Assembly (NCBI RefSeq): GCF_000220705.2
Contig: NZ_CP023202.1
Location: 2,232,001 to 2,296,000 of the forward strand
Length of the DNA stretch: 64,000 nucleotides
Reading direction: 5' to 3'
Source of the DNA: Streptomyces xinghaiensis S187
Lineage (GTDB): Bacteria; Actinomycetota; Actinomycetes; Streptomycetales; Streptomycetaceae
Both the position numbers and the translations under genes were made by a program. The notes beneath the pieces were generated by a model that was given only the letters and a program-made list of their open reading frames with translations, was not told the DNA's origin and did no database searches. Positions 7,578 to 16,674 of the stretch are shown here, one piece after another (within the stretch, counting starts at the first letter, position 1; the number at the start of each line of letters is the position of its first letter).

Positions 7578-9430
7578 GGCTTCACAGGGGCTGAGGCGCC
7601 CGCGTCCAGCTCGTTCTCCGCCGCCCGGATCGCCGCCTCCGGCCGCTGGCCCGGGATGTGGTCGTCCACCACCGGCTTGCCCATCGCCGCCGCGATGTGG
7701 TCCTGGAGCACCTTCCGCCGTTCCTCGAAGAAGGCGTCGAAGGCGTCGGCCCGCATCAGCCCGGGGTCCGCGAGGTGGGTCCTGACGCGCTGCTCGACGC
7801 CCTCCGGGCTGGTTTCGGCCGCCTTGGCGAGCCGCTGGAGGTACTCGGACGGTGCGTGGCCGCCGATGATCCGGTTGGTGCGTGCCGTCAGCGGTGTCTT
7901 GTTGACGACGGAGTTGTAGACGGAGCGCTCGTGACCGTTCTTCTGGCACCAGGCCTGCGGGAAGATGTGGTGGATGTCCATTGCCTCGTCGAAGTAGACG
8001 CTGACCTCCGCCTTCTCCCCCGTCCGCCAGTCCGCGGCGCCCGCCTTGAGCAGGAGCGCGTAGATGCCCTTGTACGCGGCGCTCTGCCGGGTCCGCAGGG
8101 TCAGCAGGCGGCTCGCCGCGAACTGTGCCTGGGTGACCGTGCGGGGTTCCTGCGCCGAACCGTGGATCCAGTCGACGACGTCGGGCAGGTCGAGGTTGAA
8201 CCGGGTCTCGGTCGTGCCGCCGTACAGCTCGCCGAACACTCCGCACCAGTACCAGCGGGCCAGTTTCTCCTGCGCGCCCGCGCTCTCCGCGTCCGTGCCG
8301 GCGAGCGCGAAGATCGCGGCCAGCGGGATGAGCTGCGTGCCGTACGGGAGGAAGCGCGTGTCGAAGACGAACTGCCGGCGCAGGAATCTGGCGGCGGCCT
8401 TGAAGCCGGCGACGACGTCGGGCGCGTAGCGCCGGTAGTCCTCCAGGCTCAGCGCGAGCATGTCCTTGCGCTTGCAGCCGATACGCGGCAGGCGCTCCTC
8501 GTCCGTACCGGCCTCCACCTCCCGGCGGCGCCGCTCGGCGGTGGCGAGGAGCGTGACCGCCTGGAGGAAGTCGGTGTTGGAGACATCCCGCAGGATGGCG
8601 TACTCGGGCGCGTCCCAGGCGGAACGGCACTCAAGCCAGTGGTGCCGCAGATCGAACTCGTCGGCCGCGTACGTCGCCGTCAGCAGCTCGAAGACGGTGA
8701 GGGTGACTCCGCCCGTGTTGACCTTCTCGAAGACCTGGCACACGGCCTGGCGCGGGGTGTCCTTGCCGAGTTCGATGACCGGGAAGTGGTAAAGGCCGAA
8801 CGACATGATGAAGCCGTCCCGGAAGCCGTACCAGAGCTCCATCGCGTCCGGTGCGAAACCCCAGTGGCGGGCGAAGCCGTCGCCCCAGGAGTTGTCGAAG
8901 AGGCACCGCAGCGGGAAGACGCGGTGCCGGTACTCCAACTCCCGTGTGGAGTAGTCCTCCAGGACCTCGCCCCGGAAGTTCACCACCTTGCGTGAGGGCG
9001 GGATGAAGCGGATCGCGTCCTCACGGTCCTCGTTCTCGTCGAGCGCCTTGGCCATGTCGACGTAGAACCAGCCGCTCACCCGGCGTTTGCGCTCGTCCTG
9101 GGTCTCCACCGGGCTGTCCATCGCGAGCGACTGGAACAGCGAGGTGAGCCGCTGCTGCCCGTCGAGGACCAGCGACTCCGGCTGTACCCGCCCGTCCGGG
9201 ACCGCCCCTTCGATCGGCCGGTACTTGAACCGGACGTCCCCGCCGCCCTGGAGCAGCATCACCGTCCCGATCGGGTAGTTGAGGGACACCGAGGCCAGCA
9301 GACTCGCGATGTTGGGCCAGGGCCAGACCCAGCCGCGCTGGAACTCCGGCAACTGGATCTTCCCCGCCTCGACCTGCCGCAGCAGATCCCGCAGGGGCCG
9401 CTTGTCGATGCTGAACGTCTCGGTCGCCAC
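7574..9430 (-). CDS. DUF262-DUF1524 protein, GmrSD-like type IV restriction/defence nuclease
   Basis: 618 residues. The N-terminal half is DUF262: IQLPEFQRGWVW near residue 25 and the ParB-like motif LDGQQRLTSLF near residue 90, the nucleotide-binding signature of GmrS/SspE/BrxU proteins. The C-terminal quarter is a DUF1524 HNH-type nuclease with DIHHIFPQAWC followed by NSVVNKTPLTARTNR. Fusions of these domains cut modified phage DNA (GmrSD) or act in phosphorothioate- or BREX-linked defence. No modification genes are adjacent, so its trigger is unknown; the coupled 116-residue gene downstream is its only operon partner. Confidence 0.9.
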   Translation of the reverse strand: MATETFSIDKRPLRDLLRQVEAGKIQLPEFQRGWVWPWPNIASLLASVSLNYPIGTVMLLQGGGDVRFKYRPIEGAVPDGRVQPESLVLDGQQRLTSLFQSLAMDSPVETQDERKRRVSGWFYVDMAKALDENEDREDAIRFIPPSRKVVNFRGEVLEDYSTRELEYRHRVFPLRCLFDNSWGDGFARHWGFAPDAMELWYGFRDGFIMSFGLYHFPVIELGKDTPRQAVCQVFEKVNTGGVTLTVFELLTATYAADEFDLRHHWLECRSAWDAPEYAILRDVSNTDFLQAVTLLATAERRRREVEAGTDEERLPRIGCKRKDMLALSLEDYRRYAPDVVAGFKAAARFLRRQFVFDTRFLPYGTQLIPLAAIFALAGTDAESAGAQEKLARWYWCGVFGELYGGTTETRFNLDLPDVVDWIHGSAQEPRTVTQAQFAASRLLTLRTRQSAAYKGIYALLLKAGAADWRTGEKAEVSVYFDEAMDIHHIFPQAWCQKNGHERSVYNSVVNKTPLTARTNRIIGGHAPSEYLQRLAKAAETSPEGVEQRVRTHLADPGLMRADAFDAFFEERRKVLQDHIAAAMGKPVVDDHIPGQRPEAAIRAAENELDAGASAPVKP

Positions 9431-9713
9431 ATGTCCTCCTGGTACTGCACAACACGTTCGTCGGTGCTCGGTCGCCGGACCCGGGCGGACGGGGAGCGTT
9501 CAGCTCCGCTCGGCTCCCGTACCGCCCCCGTCGGCCCACCGGTCTATCACTGATGTCGCCCACACTGCCCGAGCTTCTGCGCCGCGGACTCTTCCTTGGT
9601 CATTTCGGTGATATCCGGGGAGGTGTCCTGCCTGCTGTGCAGGACCTGGCGGGCGCCGCCCGGCGGCGGACGGACCCCCGGGCGGCGCCGGCGGATCCGT
9701 AACGGGGGATGGG
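9431..9713. other. intergenic region between the GmrSD-like and DUF6177 genes
   Basis: No convincing gene. A minus-strand frame ending at 9547 (MTKEESAAQKLGQCGRHQ) looks vaguely protein-like but is only 18 codons. It is the upstream region of the DUF262 gene and the downstream region of the DUF6177 gene. Confidence 0.4.
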
Positions 9714-11138
9714 TCAGGCCGGTTTCAGGCGCTGGGTGAGGTGCTGGAGCATGCTCCAGGTACGGGGGTCGGTTCCGTCGCCGAGGTGGTAGTGGAGGCC
9801 AGGGCGGGCTGCGGGGCCGAGGTGGGCGGGGGTGAGGGCGAGGGGTGGGTGGAGAGCGCGGGTGTCCTCGATGTGCTTGGTCTCGTCGGGGCCGAGGGTG
9901 AAGGAGACGGGGATGGGCGGGGGTTCGAAGTGCGGGGGGACGGACAGGTCGCGGCGGGCGGTGCGGAGTGAGGTGAGCAGGGTGGTCAGGCCGTGTTCGG
10001 TGACCAGTGCTTCGGCCAGGGGTTCGATGGCGTCCAGCGGCGGGGGCTCGTCCTCGGCGTAGCCGAGGGTGAGGGTGACGGCCTCCTCGATTCCGCCGGG
10101 TGTGCGGGTGACGCGCAGGGTGGCCAGGGCCGGGCGCTCGGGGTGGCCGATGGCGATCAGCCAGGTGGGGTGGGGCGCCCGGCGGCGGGCGAAGTCGGTC
10201 AGGCTGCGGGTGGACCAGGGGAGGTTGACGGGTTCGGCGGTGCTCCAGCCGGCGGGGGCGGCGCCGGTGAGGTGCTGCCAGGCGGTTTCCAGGGCGGTGC
10301 CGAGGACGACGTTCTCGTCGGCGGGGCGGCGGGTGTGCAGGGAGAGGACGAGCTGGCGTTCGCCGGTGTCGGCGGGGGCGGTGAACGCCTCGGCGAGGGA
10401 GGTGTTGCCGTCGGCGTCGGTGAGGGGGGTGAAGATGCCGCCCTGCCAGTGGAGCCGGGCGCCGGAGAGGCCGTCGTAGTAGCCGTTGTCCCGGTCTTGG
10501 ACGACCCAGCGGTTGGGGTGGCCGTGCAGTGCGGTGCGGGTGGGCAGGGTGAGGCGTGTGGTGGGCTGGGTGACGATCTGCAGGGCGCGGTCGCCGGCCG
10601 TCGCGCTGCGGAGGGCGTCGGAGAGCCAGCTGGTCATGGCGACCACGGGACGGTCCTGGATGACCACGGCCGCCCGCGTGGTGAGGACGTCGACCGCCGG
10701 GACGGAGGTGGGCGGTACGGGGATCGCGGTGATGTCGGAGCTGAGCGGGACGACCTCGGTGGAGGCCGCCTCCGGGGGCCACACCGCGCCGTCGAGGACA
10801 TGGGCGAGGCGTCCGGCGAAGGAGCCCGCCAGCCGGCCGCCCTCGGCGACGGCCGTGGAGGCGCGGGCCTCCGTCCACCACACCGGGCCGTCCGGGAGGC
10901 CGGGGCCCGTGCCGGCTCCGGCTCCGGCTCCGAGGAGGCGGTCCGTCTCGCCGGGGACCTGGACGAGAAGCGGTGCTTCGACGGAGACCAGGGGACGGCC
11001 GTCGGCGGCGCAGAGCTGGATGACGGCCCCGTCGGCCAGGGTGTTCACCCCGAGATCGGGACCGCCGGCGTGGAGGCCTGCCAGCAGGGTGCGCAGGTCC
11101 GGCATCTTCGGGGTGAGGGCGATGACGTCCTTGGTCAC
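9714..11138 (-). CDS. DUF6177 family protein of the polymorphic-toxin locus
   Basis: 474 residues from a GTG start (VTKDVIALTPKMPDLRTLL). The frame is open further upstream but that part overlaps Imm49 sequence and is not coding in style. Alpha/beta protein with VVIQDRPVVAMTSWLSDALR, NRWVVQDRDNGYYDGLSG and TWSMLQHLTQRLKP at the end. DUF6177 proteins recur beside WXG-like/DUF6507 genes and large toxins in Streptomyces, and may be a chaperone-like component of secretion or display. It lies 166 bases after the Imm49 gene on the same strand. Function unknown. Confidence 0.75.
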   Translation of the reverse strand: MTKDVIALTPKMPDLRTLLAGLHAGGPDLGVNTLADGAVIQLCAADGRPLVSVEAPLLVQVPGETDRLLGAGAGAGTGPGLPDGPVWWTEARASTAVAEGGRLAGSFAGRLAHVLDGAVWPPEAASTEVVPLSSDITAIPVPPTSVPAVDVLTTRAAVVIQDRPVVAMTSWLSDALRSATAGDRALQIVTQPTTRLTLPTRTALHGHPNRWVVQDRDNGYYDGLSGARLHWQGGIFTPLTDADGNTSLAEAFTAPADTGERQLVLSLHTRRPADENVVLGTALETAWQHLTGAAPAGWSTAEPVNLPWSTRSLTDFARRRAPHPTWLIAIGHPERPALATLRVTRTPGGIEEAVTLTLGYAEDEPPPLDAIEPLAEALVTEHGLTTLLTSLRTARRDLSVPPHFEPPPIPVSFTLGPDETKHIEDTRALHPPLALTPAHLGPAARPGLHYHLGDGTDPRTWSMLQHLTQRLKPA

Positions 11139-11304
11139 GGGCGCGCGGTGTCCTCGGCTCTGACAGGGGTGGCGGCGGTCCGAACAATCCTGCGGGAGGC
11201 CGCGGCCGGCATGACAACCGTCGGCCCGGCCTCCCGTCCGGCTGCCGCCTGGTCCGCGGCGGCCTCGCCCCGGGGTGCCGTGGGCACGTTGGCCCGGTGC
11301 GTCG

Positions 11305-12168
11305 TCACGTGGGGAACTCGCCCAGCCAGCTGTGCTGCAGCAGGTGCTTGGGCAGGTACTCCGATTCCACCTCGATGGGCAGTTCCCCGTCATAGGCGAG
11401 GGAGGCGATGGCGAGGGGGCCCAGGGCGATGCTGCCGTCGATGTCCGTGACCCGCTCCTCGGTCAGGGTCCAGTACGCCTGGTGCAGTTTCAGGGCCTCC
11501 ACCAGGGCGGGGCTGAAGCCTGCCTCGTCCCGGCGCACGAAGTGGTAGAAGAGGTTGATCGGCGGATAGAGAAGGCCCTGCAGCAGATCCTTCGGCGCGA
11601 TCCGCGCCACGGAGGGATCCGACGCCTCGAACGTGGCGGTGAGCTTCTCCACCAGCCCCGGCCGCCGCAGCCAGTACGTCTGCAGCGTGTCCACCCAGTG
11701 GTAGATGTACTCGTCGTACTGCCCCTCCGGCGACCGCAGACGCTCCAACGGAACCTCGCACAACTGCGTCATCCGCTGCCGCTCACGGCAGATCACCGCC
11801 AGCCAGAACGCCGTCAGCCAATTCCCCGCATCCGCCGTCGACATCGGACCAGTCGCCGGAAGGCTGCGCACCTTCCGGTTGATACGGCACTCAACCCTCC
11901 CCTCGCTCACCCCCGTCACAGCGAACAACGCCGAACCCAGCTGCATCGCATTGACCGCCGCCTCCCACGTCTCCACCGCCGCCGCCCGCGGATCGACGAC
12001 GCAGCGAGCATGGAGGGACAGGACGCTGCCGCTGAACGCCATGTCGATCAGTTCTGAGGATTCCTCGAGATCGTCGATCTCCTCGGCCACGGTCTCGTCC
12101 AACCGCTCCGCGAAGCGCTCGGCGTCCGGTCCTGTCGGCAGCCCGTGCCGGTCGATGCGTACGGTCAC
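11305..12168 (-). CDS. Imm49 family immunity protein
   Basis: 287 residues, GTG start overlapping the toxin stop (GTGA). The C-terminal half is characteristic of Imm49: VDTLQTYWLRRPGL, LYPPINLFYHFVRRDEAGF, and DIDGSIALGPLAIASLAYD followed by IEVESEYLPKHLLQ. It is mainly helical and cytosolic, with no signal peptide. Position and overlap show that it protects the producer from the toxin encoded immediately upstream. The toxin C-terminus is nuclease-like, so this protein should bind that tip domain. Confidence 0.85.
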   Translation of the reverse strand: MTVRIDRHGLPTGPDAERFAERLDETVAEEIDDLEESSELIDMAFSGSVLSLHARCVVDPRAAAVETWEAAVNAMQLGSALFAVTGVSEGRVECRINRKVRSLPATGPMSTADAGNWLTAFWLAVICRERQRMTQLCEVPLERLRSPEGQYDEYIYHWVDTLQTYWLRRPGLVEKLTATFEASDPSVARIAPKDLLQGLLYPPINLFYHFVRRDEAGFSPALVEALKLHQAYWTLTEERVTDIDGSIALGPLAIASLAYDGELPIEVESEYLPKHLLQHSWLGEFPT

Positions 12169-14843
12169 GGAAGGGTCCCCTTGCTGATGTCAAACCGTCG
12201 GTACTGGTAGCCAGTGTATGAGCCGGTATTCTTTTCGCCCTTGACGACTACGTATTCCAAGTTGCCCTCCTTGAGCGCTTTCCGGATGTCTCTCACGAGA
12301 TCCGTCTCACCGCGCTTCCTCATGTGGCGGATGATGTCAAGGAAGTACTCCCTGCTGCCTTGGGATACTTGCCGGCCGTCTGGCAGCGTGCGTCTGCCGA
12401 GTTCGGTCCCGGGACTGCTCTTGGCCTCGATGACGACGATGCGGCCGTCCTCGTGCTTCCAGACCTGGTCGAACTGGTCGTTGCCGTTCTTCGGGCCGAG
12501 GAGCGGCTGTTCGGTGAAGTCCGGGTAGCGCTCGGCGACGTAGTGGTGCCGGGCCGCGGCCTCGCCGAATTCTTCGGCCGCCTCCCCCATCGCGCTGTGG
12601 GACTCCTTGTACGCCCCCTTGGCCTCTCCCCACTGCGCGGCCGAGTCGGGGGTTCCCTGGGCGTCGTGGGCCCTGCCGGTCTCAGCCTTCCAGTCCGCCA
12701 TGATGTTGTCGAACCGGATGGCGAAGAAGCGGTTCCGTGCGGCCTCATCCAGAATTCTGAGCCGTGCCTTGGTGGTGACGGTGTCCGCCCCCACGCTGAT
12801 GTAGTCCTCATCGAGGAAATGCGGCTTCGGCGGCGCCGGAACGTCCTTGGCGCGGATCCACGGGGCGTCGTCCGACAGCCGGGTGAGCTGAGGCGGGGTG
12901 AAGCCGCTCTCGTCGTAGACCTCCAGACGTTTGCGCGTGCCGTCTTTCCTGTAGTAGTGCTCGCGGTAGCCCGGCTCGTTGTTGGCGCGGTAGACCTGGA
13001 TCTCCTCGATCTGCTCCAGCGTGAGCGATCCGCGGGGCCCGTACGGGTTGGCCCCGTCGCGCATGTAGGGAGGCCGCTGGCCCGCCGGGGACCGGTCGGG
13101 CACGCCGCCGTCCGGCCCCGTCGCGCCAGCTGTTCCGTCGTCGGCCGTTCCGTCGCCGGTGGTGTCGTGGCCGGCCGTGTCGTCGGCGGCCCGGCCGAGA
13201 TCGTCTGCGCCGCCTGCCCCATGACCGCCGGAGCCGGGGACGCCACCACCGTTGCCGCCCTGTCCGGCGCCGCCGTGTCCGTTGACGGCCTGCCCGCTCC
13301 CACCCGTTCCCGTACTCCGCGCGGACGTCTCGGGACCGGCAGCGTGCGCGGCTCCGGCTCCGCCGGAGGCACTTCCCCTGCCCCCACCGGGCGCGTCCCC
13401 GCCGCCTGTGCCCGTGCCCGTACCGGACGGAGGCTCGTGGCCGGCCCGGGGCGGGAGGTTCTGCCCCGTGTGGGCGGCGCCGTCCGGGGTGCGTGAGGTC
13501 GCGCCGACGGCGGTGAGTTCCCGGTCGCGGGCCGGTGTCTGCTCCGGCGCGGCCCGCTGCGCGTCGGCGGCCAGTTCCCGGTGCGGCGGCTGGGTGTGGA
13601 CGTTGCCGTGCCTGTCGACGGGGATGAACCGGCCGTCCTCGATGATGAGTTTGGCACCGTTGGGGAGTTCCATGACGCTGTTCACGCGGTGCGCGTCCGC
13701 CGTGGCCTCGACGCCCGCGCGGACTCCCGTCGTCACCTCGGAGAGCTTCGGCAGGCCGCCGGCCGCCTTGCCGCCCAGTGTCAGGACCGCCGAGACCGGG
13801 TCGAGGTACACGCCCACCTTTCCGGCGGCGCCCGCGACCTTGGCGGCGGCACCGGCGTCGGCCGCGCCCCTCGCGGCCAGTGATCCGGCGCCGATCGTCA
13901 GACCGTTGAAGACGACCGTCGACGCGGCGCGGGCGGGATTCTCGCCCCACATGTCCCAGGCGACCAGGCCCTTGGCGAAGTCCTTGGCGGCCTGCTTCTG
14001 CCGGACCTCGGTCTCGCTCTCCTCATCCGGGCCGATCGCCCAGTCCATGAGCGCGTCGAACGGCGCGATGGTGTACTGGCCGATGCCGCTGAGTACGTCC
14101 CCCAGGCCGCTCCAGGCATCCCCGGCCGCGTCCAGGCCCTCGGTGCCGAACAGGGTGCCCAGGCCCTTGAGGCCGCCCCAGATGTTGTCGACGACCAGGC
14201 CGTCCCAGAAGAAGCTCTTGGTCCAGTAGCCGACCTCCCACGCGTGGTGGGACTCACTCACCGGGCTGCCCCAGGGGGTTTTCTCCGCATGCTTGAGGAC
14301 CTCGGCGTCGTAGCCGTACATCACGGTCTTCTTGTTCGACGTATGGCTGCCGTCGTCCTTCACGAACTTCGGGCCGCCGACCAGCGCCGAGATCGTGGTG
14401 GCGGCCCGGCGCTCGGCCTCACGGAACGCGCTCTCCGCGGCCGCCACACCGTCCATGAGCTCTTGGTGGCGCCGGATCTTGTCCTCGTCGTACGTCCACT
14501 CGTCGTCGCCCTCCACGCTCTCCACGAACGTGAACGCGTCCGCCTTCAGCCCCTCCAGGCGCTTGGCGAGCGGGCGGGCCTCGACGGAGAAGGTGTCCAG
14601 GGCGTCGGCGACCGTCTCCAGCTTCACGGCGAAGCCGTCGGCCTTGTCCATCACCGGCTGCGTGGTGGAGAACAGCGCGTCGGCCTCCGGCGCGGTGTAG
14701 AAGGCCCCCAGCATCTGGAAGCGGGAGTGCACGTCCGAGCCGCCGTCGCGGATCCCGATGGCGTCACCGCGCAGCCGGGAGACGTCCTTGTCGAGTTGTT
14801 CGAAGTCGCCGGTGAACTGCGGTATGCCCGACGGCTCGATCAC
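12165..14843 (-). CDS. polymorphic toxin with WXG-like N-terminus and PD-(D/E)XK-like C-terminal tip
   Basis: 892 residues, GTG start overlapping the upstream DUF6507 stop. Residues 1-150 are helical and WXG100/LXG-like; 190-350 contain hydrophobic, Ala/Gly-rich helices. Residues 445-590 are a Gly/Thr/Asp-rich linker, and the rest is the toxin. In the tip, NDQFDQVW (Asp792), VIEAKSS (Glu806, Lys808) and VSQGS (Gln828) fit the D...ExK...Q pattern of restriction-endonuclease-fold toxins. There is no Sec signal, as expected for type VII-like export. The gene order DUF6507, toxin, Imm49 supports the call. The nuclease assignment is from motifs only. Confidence 0.8.
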   Translation of the reverse strand: MIEPSGIPQFTGDFEQLDKDVSRLRGDAIGIRDGGSDVHSRFQMLGAFYTAPEADALFSTTQPVMDKADGFAVKLETVADALDTFSVEARPLAKRLEGLKADAFTFVESVEGDDEWTYDEDKIRRHQELMDGVAAAESAFREAERRAATTISALVGGPKFVKDDGSHTSNKKTVMYGYDAEVLKHAEKTPWGSPVSESHHAWEVGYWTKSFFWDGLVVDNIWGGLKGLGTLFGTEGLDAAGDAWSGLGDVLSGIGQYTIAPFDALMDWAIGPDEESETEVRQKQAAKDFAKGLVAWDMWGENPARAASTVVFNGLTIGAGSLAARGAADAGAAAKVAGAAGKVGVYLDPVSAVLTLGGKAAGGLPKLSEVTTGVRAGVEATADAHRVNSVMELPNGAKLIIEDGRFIPVDRHGNVHTQPPHRELAADAQRAAPEQTPARDRELTAVGATSRTPDGAAHTGQNLPPRAGHEPPSGTGTGTGGGDAPGGGRGSASGGAGAAHAAGPETSARSTGTGGSGQAVNGHGGAGQGGNGGGVPGSGGHGAGGADDLGRAADDTAGHDTTGDGTADDGTAGATGPDGGVPDRSPAGQRPPYMRDGANPYGPRGSLTLEQIEEIQVYRANNEPGYREHYYRKDGTRKRLEVYDESGFTPPQLTRLSDDAPWIRAKDVPAPPKPHFLDEDYISVGADTVTTKARLRILDEAARNRFFAIRFDNIMADWKAETGRAHDAQGTPDSAAQWGEAKGAYKESHSAMGEAAEEFGEAAARHHYVAERYPDFTEQPLLGPKNGNDQFDQVWKHEDGRIVVIEAKSSPGTELGRRTLPDGRQVSQGSREYFLDIIRHMRKRGETDLVRDIRKALKEGNLEYVVVKGEKNTGSYTGYQYRRFDISKGTLP

Positions 14844-15238
14844 TTCTGCCGCCCTTCCCGGCCGCCGCCGCCCTGGTCCCCTCCCGGCGGATCGACCTTC
14901 GGGGCGGCCAGCGCCCTGCGCTGGGCTTCGGCGGCCATGTCGAGATCCGCCAGCGCATAGCAGGCGGTGGCCTCACGGGCCCCGTTCACCGACTTCGCCG
15001 CCCGCGCCCCGAGGAAGAGCACCTCCTCCGCGGTCCCCTCCACGAAGAGCGCCAGAGCCGCACCGATCGCCCCGGTCGGAGCCGCCCCGCAGTACGGGCC
15101 GCTGATGGTGCCGGCCGAGGCCGCCGCGCTCTCCACATCACTCGCGTACGCCTTGACGTCCTTGGCCACGTCGTCCATCGCGTCCTCGACCAGCGAGGTC
15201 ACGAACTGCACACCGGACGTCGAAATGTCCCACCCGCT
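14840..15238 (-). CDS. DUF6507-like small helical protein (WXG100-like)
   Basis: 132 residues from the ATG with GGGGG six bases upstream (MSGWDISTSGVQFVTSLVED). The opening SGWDI plus a long helical body, with a disordered Gly-rich tail (PPGGDQGGGGREG), matches DUF6507, a WXG100-like family. Its stop overlaps the GTG of the toxin gene. It is probably the small co-secreted or chaperone partner of the toxin. Confidence 0.7.
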   Translation of the reverse strand, partial: SGWDISTSGVQFVTSLVEDAMDDVAKDVKAYASDVESAAASAGTISGPYCGAAPTGAIGAALALFVEGTAEEVLFLGARAAKSVNGAREATACYALADLDMAAEAQRRALAAPKVDPPGGDQGGGGREGRQK

Positions 15239-15570
15239 CATACCCATCCCCCGCCGGATGCGTGCGCCTGCCGTCCCCGCACGGCACGAGTCACCGGGCG
15301 TCGCCGGTCCTGCACCGGAGGTCTGCCTCGGCACTCCCGTGCGTCACACATGATCACCGTACGTCGAACATCCTGTCGCACAAGTCGAGGCGGGATCAAC
15401 ACAGTTGGGTGCGTGGTGGCGTGATTCAGCCCATACCGCACTGCACCGAACGCGCGGCAGCGGGACCTGACAGGCCCTCCGCCACCCGGGCAGCGTCCGT
15501 CCGTGGGCGGCTTCCGGCTGACGTGGCGCAGCCCGTCCGGGCCGTTCGGTTGGAGCGTGCGGCCGGTGCG

Positions 15571-15585
15571 TACGCTGGGCGCGTG
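15571..15585 (+). promoter_or_regulatory. probable leaderless promoter of the first AI-2E-type gene
   Basis: TACGCT followed by six bases (GGGCGC) and the GTG start. A -10 hexamer six bases before the start codon places the transcript start at the GTG, so the mRNA would be leaderless; no ribosome-binding site is present. The same 15 bases, TACGCTGGGCGCGTG, precede the paralogue at 28105. Confidence 0.55.
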
Positions 15586-16659
15586 CAGTTGCTCCCCGAT
15601 CCCGTCCGCCGTCTTGCCGCCTGGTGCCTCGTCGTCCTGCTGGTCTCCGGCGTCGTCTACATCGGAATCCGGTTGAGCGTGGTGCTCCGGCCGGCCGTCA
15701 TTCCCGTGCTGCTCGCTCTGCTCGGCACCGCGCTGCTTCTTCCCCTGCACCGGTGGCTCGTGCGGATGAGGGTCCACCGGTCCGTGGCCGCGGGGCTCAC
15801 GTGCGCCGCCGTTCTCGGTGCGGTCGGCGGTGCCGTGTACGTCGTCACGATCGCGCTGGTCGACACCTGGGACCAGATCGTCGCCTCGCTGCGCAGGGCG
15901 GTGCGGGATCTGGCCGATCAGTTCGGTGCGTCCGGCACCTCGCTGGAGGATCTCGCCGGCAACGCCGTGGACATGCTGGGGAGGTTCGGGGGGACGGCCG
16001 CCTCCGGTGTCGTCAGCGGGGTCAGCTGGGCCGTCCAGGGACTGGGCATGGCGGTGCTCGCGCTGCTGCTGGTCTTCTTCTTCCTGCGCGACTCCGACCG
16101 GGCCACCGGCACCCTGCGCTCGCTCGTCCCGCGCGACAGCGCCGACATCACCGAGGCGATGGCCCGGCGGGCCTTCGAGGGTGTCGAGGGGTTCATGCGC
16201 GGTACCACCGTGGTGGCGCTCATCGACGCGGTCTGCATCACCGCGGGCCTGCTGGTCCTGCGCGTGCCGGGGGCCCTCGGACTCGGCGCGCTCGTCTTCA
16301 TCGGCGCCTACGTCCCCTATCTCGGCGCCTTCGTCTCCGGCACCGTGGCCGTGCTGGTCACGCTCGCCGACCGGGGGCTCGTCATCGCGCTGTGGGCGCT
16401 GGGGGTGGTGCTCGTGGTCCAGATGCTGGAGGGGAACATCTTCCAGCCGGTGGTCCAGAGCCGGACCGTCCGGATCCACCCCGCGGTGGTCCTGGTGGCG
16501 CTCACCGCGGGCGCGTCCGTGGCCGGGATCGTCGGCGTGCTGCTCGCTGTGCCGGTCACCGCGGCGGCGTTCGGAGTGGGCCGCGAGCTGCGCACACGCT
16601 ACGCGTCGCCTGAGGGCCCGCCCCCCGCGGGGCCCGCCACCGAGCCGTCGGCGGACTGA
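15583..16659 (+). CDS. AI-2E/PerM-family membrane transporter (copy 1)
   Basis: 358 residues from GTG. Paired hydrophobic segments at the N-terminus (LAAWCLVVLLVSGVVYIGIR and AVIPVLLALLGTALLLPLHR) are followed by a third segment, a soluble region (residues 90-150), and a C-terminal block of five membrane spans with the family signature IGAYVPYLGAFVSGT and EGNIFQPVVQSRT. Members are linked to export of AI-2 or other small molecules and to sodium/proton antiport; the substrate here is unknown. A second copy of identical length and very high similarity lies at 28105-29181. It converges with the lipoprotein gene, 15 bases apart. Confidence 0.88.
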   Translation: MQLLPDPVRRLAAWCLVVLLVSGVVYIGIRLSVVLRPAVIPVLLALLGTALLLPLHRWLVRMRVHRSVAAGLTCAAVLGAVGGAVYVVTIALVDTWDQIVASLRRAVRDLADQFGASGTSLEDLAGNAVDMLGRFGGTAASGVVSGVSWAVQGLGMAVLALLLVFFFLRDSDRATGTLRSLVPRDSADITEAMARRAFEGVEGFMRGTTVVALIDAVCITAGLLVLRVPGALGLGALVFIGAYVPYLGAFVSGTVAVLVTLADRGLVIALWALGVVLVVQMLEGNIFQPVVQSRTVRIHPAVVLVALTAGASVAGIVGVLLAVPVTAAAFGVGRELRTRYASPEGPPPAGPATEPSAD

Positions 16660-16674
16660 GCGGACCGGTGCTGC

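Noticed and set aside
7227..8630. A 467-codon open frame continuing the small GmrSD partner upstream
   Set aside because: The upstream part is a frame of low-complexity Arg/Pro/Gly peptides antisense to DUF262 coding; the real start is the GTG at 7577.
9547..11217. A long Arg/Pro-rich minus-strand frame
   Set aside because: Out-of-frame shadow of the DUF6177 gene.
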